A DNA stretch of 8,391 bases. Origin: Acidobacteriota bacterium (lineage in GTDB: Bacteria; Acidobacteriota; Terriglobia; Terriglobales; Acidobacteriaceae). This document shows, piece after piece, positions 7,234 through 8,391 of this stretch. The stretch is taken from contig JAKABE010000119.1 in the NCBI GenBank assembly GCA_021801945.1, positions 1-8,391 on the forward strand, read 5' to 3'. How positions within the stretch are numbered: the stretch's first letter is position 1; the number at the start of each line of letters is the position of its first letter. The notes beneath the pieces are model-generated. The model worked only from the letters and a program-made list of their open reading frames with translations, did no database searches and was not told the DNA's origin. The translations under genes and the position numbers were made by a program.

Positions 7234-8091
7234 ATGCCCGAAGGCGACACCATCTTTCGTACCGCACGCGCTCTCGGCCGCGCCCTCGGCGGCAAGCCCA
7301 TCACCGCCTTCCACTCTACTTATCCCGCACTCACGCGCTTCCATGACGACTTCCCGCTCACTGGCCAGACGGTCGATCGCGTGGAGGCGCGCGGCAAGTG
7401 GCTGCTCATCTGCTTCTCCAGCGGCGCCACGTTGGCCACGCACATGCTCATGAATGGAAGCTGGCACATCTACCGGCACGGCGAGCCCTGGTTGCAACCG
7501 CGCGCTAATATGCGCATTGTGATCGAAAACGAACTGCACGTTGCTGTGGGGTTCAAGGTTCCCGTGGCCGAGATGCACACCGCACAATCGCTGCGTCGCA
7601 ACTCCAGAATTCCACATCCTGAGACCGATGTTCTCAACGCCACCTTCGACTTTGCGGAGGCAGCACGCCGACTGCTGCAGCACCGGGACGAGGCCATCGG
7701 CGACGCACTGCTGCACCAGGAAGTAATGGCCGGCGTGGGAAACGTTTTCAAATCAGAGGTCTGCTTTGTCGTCGGCATCCATCCGTTTTGCAGGGTCGAG
7801 TCGCTCAGTCCGCAACAAGCGCAAACCCTGATAGCTGTCGCCAGGCGGCTTCTCGCAGCTAATGTCCTCGAGGACTCCGGTGACACAATCGTGACCTACG
7901 GCGGCCGGAGACGGCGCACCACCCATTCCGCGGACCCAGCAGCCAGTCTATGGGTCTATGGCCGCGCAGGCGAGCCCTGTCGCCGTTGCAGCGAACCCAT
8001 TCGCCGCCGCCTCCAGGGCGCTAACGCGCGCGTTACCTTCTGGTGCCCGTGCTGTCAATCAATGCCGAATAGCAGCGACGTGGATGGATGA
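7234..8091 (+). CDS. Fpg/Nei-family DNA glycosylase/AP lyase, Nei2-like
   Basis: Base-excision repair enzyme expected to remove oxidised bases and nick the abasic site; 285 residues. The mature N-terminus PEGDT supplies the catalytic Pro2 and Glu3 after Met removal. The conserved lysine is K55 in ARGKW. The H2TH region includes LHQEVMAGVGNVFKSE (160-175) with the conserved Asn170. A C-terminal zinc finger is seen with ligands C249, C252, C271 and C274, spaced CxxC-x18-CxxC. The starting PEGD instead of PELPE and the 18-residue spacing point to Nei (endonuclease VIII / Nei2) over Fpg (MutM), so hydrolysis of oxidised pyrimidines is the likelier activity; substrate choice is inference. The ATG is preceded by a perfect AGGAGG (7222-7227) at a 6-base spacing. 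The gene is complete, stands alone, and ends about 120 bases before the insertion-sequence transposase. Confidence 0.9.
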   Translation: MPEGDTIFRTARALGRALGGKPITAFHSTYPALTRFHDDFPLTGQTVDRVEARGKWLLICFSSGATLATHMLMNGSWHIYRHGEPWLQPRANMRIVIENELHVAVGFKVPVAEMHTAQSLRRNSRIPHPETDVLNATFDFAEAARRLLQHRDEAIGDALLHQEVMAGVGNVFKSEVCFVVGIHPFCRVESLSPQQAQTLIAVARRLLAANVLEDSGDTIVTYGGRRRRTTHSADPAASLWVYGRAGEPCRRCSEPIRRRLQGANARVTFWCPCCQSMPNSSDVDG

Positions 8092-8130
8092 GAAGAACCA
8101 GCAAACACTCCATGTCAATCAGCAAGCTTC

Positions 8131-8391
8131 GGGCTATTTTTAATTTGTGTGGTAGCTGCCTTAATACAGTAGGCTCAAGATGTTGAGGTTTTCGAGTCAA
8201 GACCCGGTTTGTGGCCCGACTATGCAGCCACTTGGCAACAGTTTCGCGCTTGGTTTGCTGACGAAATGTCCTGCGTTCCCTATCTGGAACATCTGGGTTG
8301 GCCGTCGGGGTTTCGCTGTCCAGGGTGCGCTGGCGAGAAAGGCTGTCGCCTCGACGAAGGCTATTGGGCTTGTTCCGGCTGCGCACGGAAG
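8131..8391 (+). mobile_element. Left part of an IS1595-type insertion sequence (continues beyond window)
   Basis: The element is identified by its transposase N-terminus. Its left boundary is not proven: GGGCTATTTTTAATTTGTGT at 8131-8150 is my candidate terminal inverted repeat because it begins with GG, is AT-rich unlike its surroundings, and sits about 80 bases before the transposase start. The matching right end and the target duplication (8 bases in this family) lie outside the window. The sequence between the glycosylase stop (8091) and 8130 holds no gene or terminator that I can see. Confidence 0.45.
8209..8391 (+). CDS. IS1595-family transposase, N-terminal zinc-ribbon part (partial)
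   Basis: An open frame runs to the right edge and encodes 61 residues if read from the TTG at 8209; an in-frame TAG at 8170-8172 limits any earlier start. The protein shows the hallmark N-terminus of IS1595/ISXO2-type transposases: DYAATWQQFRAWFADEMSC, then YLEHLGWPSGFRCPGC, then GYWACSGCARK. Cysteines at residues 37, 40, 55 and 58 form the zinc ribbon that normally binds the element's ends. The catalytic ISXO2-like DDE/DDN domain lies beyond the window, so intactness cannot be judged. The exact start is uncertain: no ATG precedes the conserved region in this frame (first in-frame ATG is within FADEM), and the ATG at 8180 is in another frame. It could therefore use TTG or have suffered a shift at its very start. 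Confidence 0.83.
   Translation, partial: MWPDYAATWQQFRAWFADEMSCVPYLEHLGWPSGFRCPGCAGEKGCRLDEGYWACSGCARK

Noticed and set aside
8053..8121. Nine-base direct repeat TGTCAATCA at 8053-8061 and 8113-8121, considered as a target-site duplication of the insertion sequence
   Set aside because: Both copies lie on the same side of the transposase, only 60 bases apart, and the first is inside the glycosylase gene, so they cannot flank the element. Chance is the simpler explanation.

Overview
This looks like a stretch of ordinary chromosome from a GC-rich, diderm-type, soil-like bacterium. Gene content and protein style (adjacent zinc-ribbon threonine synthase and homoserine kinase, a secreted pectinesterase, a Nei2-like glycosylase, an IS1595-type transposase) suggest Acidobacteriota. 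That placement is inference from style only; the window holds no rRNA or phylogenetic marker set.

Layout. Positions 1-1853, minus strand, hold a molybdate ABC-transport operon transcribed modA, modB, modC. The genes are separated by 5 bases (modA/modB) and overlap by 8 bases (modB/modC), and modC is cut by the window edge exactly at its ABC signature motif. A 63-base divergent intergenic region separates it from a plus-strand threonine pair, thrC and thrB (1917-4219), which overlap by ATGA. Next is a pectinesterase gene (4263-5283) that is broken by three frame disruptions and one amber codon, although all five conserved family motifs are still readable. Then come guaA (5386-6936, GMP synthase with a GTG start), a roughly 300-base gene-free spacer with some possible RNA secondary structure, and a Fpg/Nei-family DNA glycosylase (7234-8091). 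The last 180 or so bases are the start of an IS1595-type transposase that runs off the right edge.

How the genes fit together. ModA (binding protein), ModB (permease) and ModC (ATPase) form one molybdate uptake system. ThrB and ThrC catalyse the last two steps of threonine synthesis from homoserine. GuaA makes GMP from XMP, and the glycosylase starts base-excision repair of oxidised bases. These are unrelated housekeeping functions lying side by side.

I do not see convincing evidence for a new biological system. The items most worth checking are the pectinesterase lesions (true decay or assembly error), the insertion-sequence boundary just after the glycosylase, and the structured-looking spacer between guaA and the glycosylase gene.
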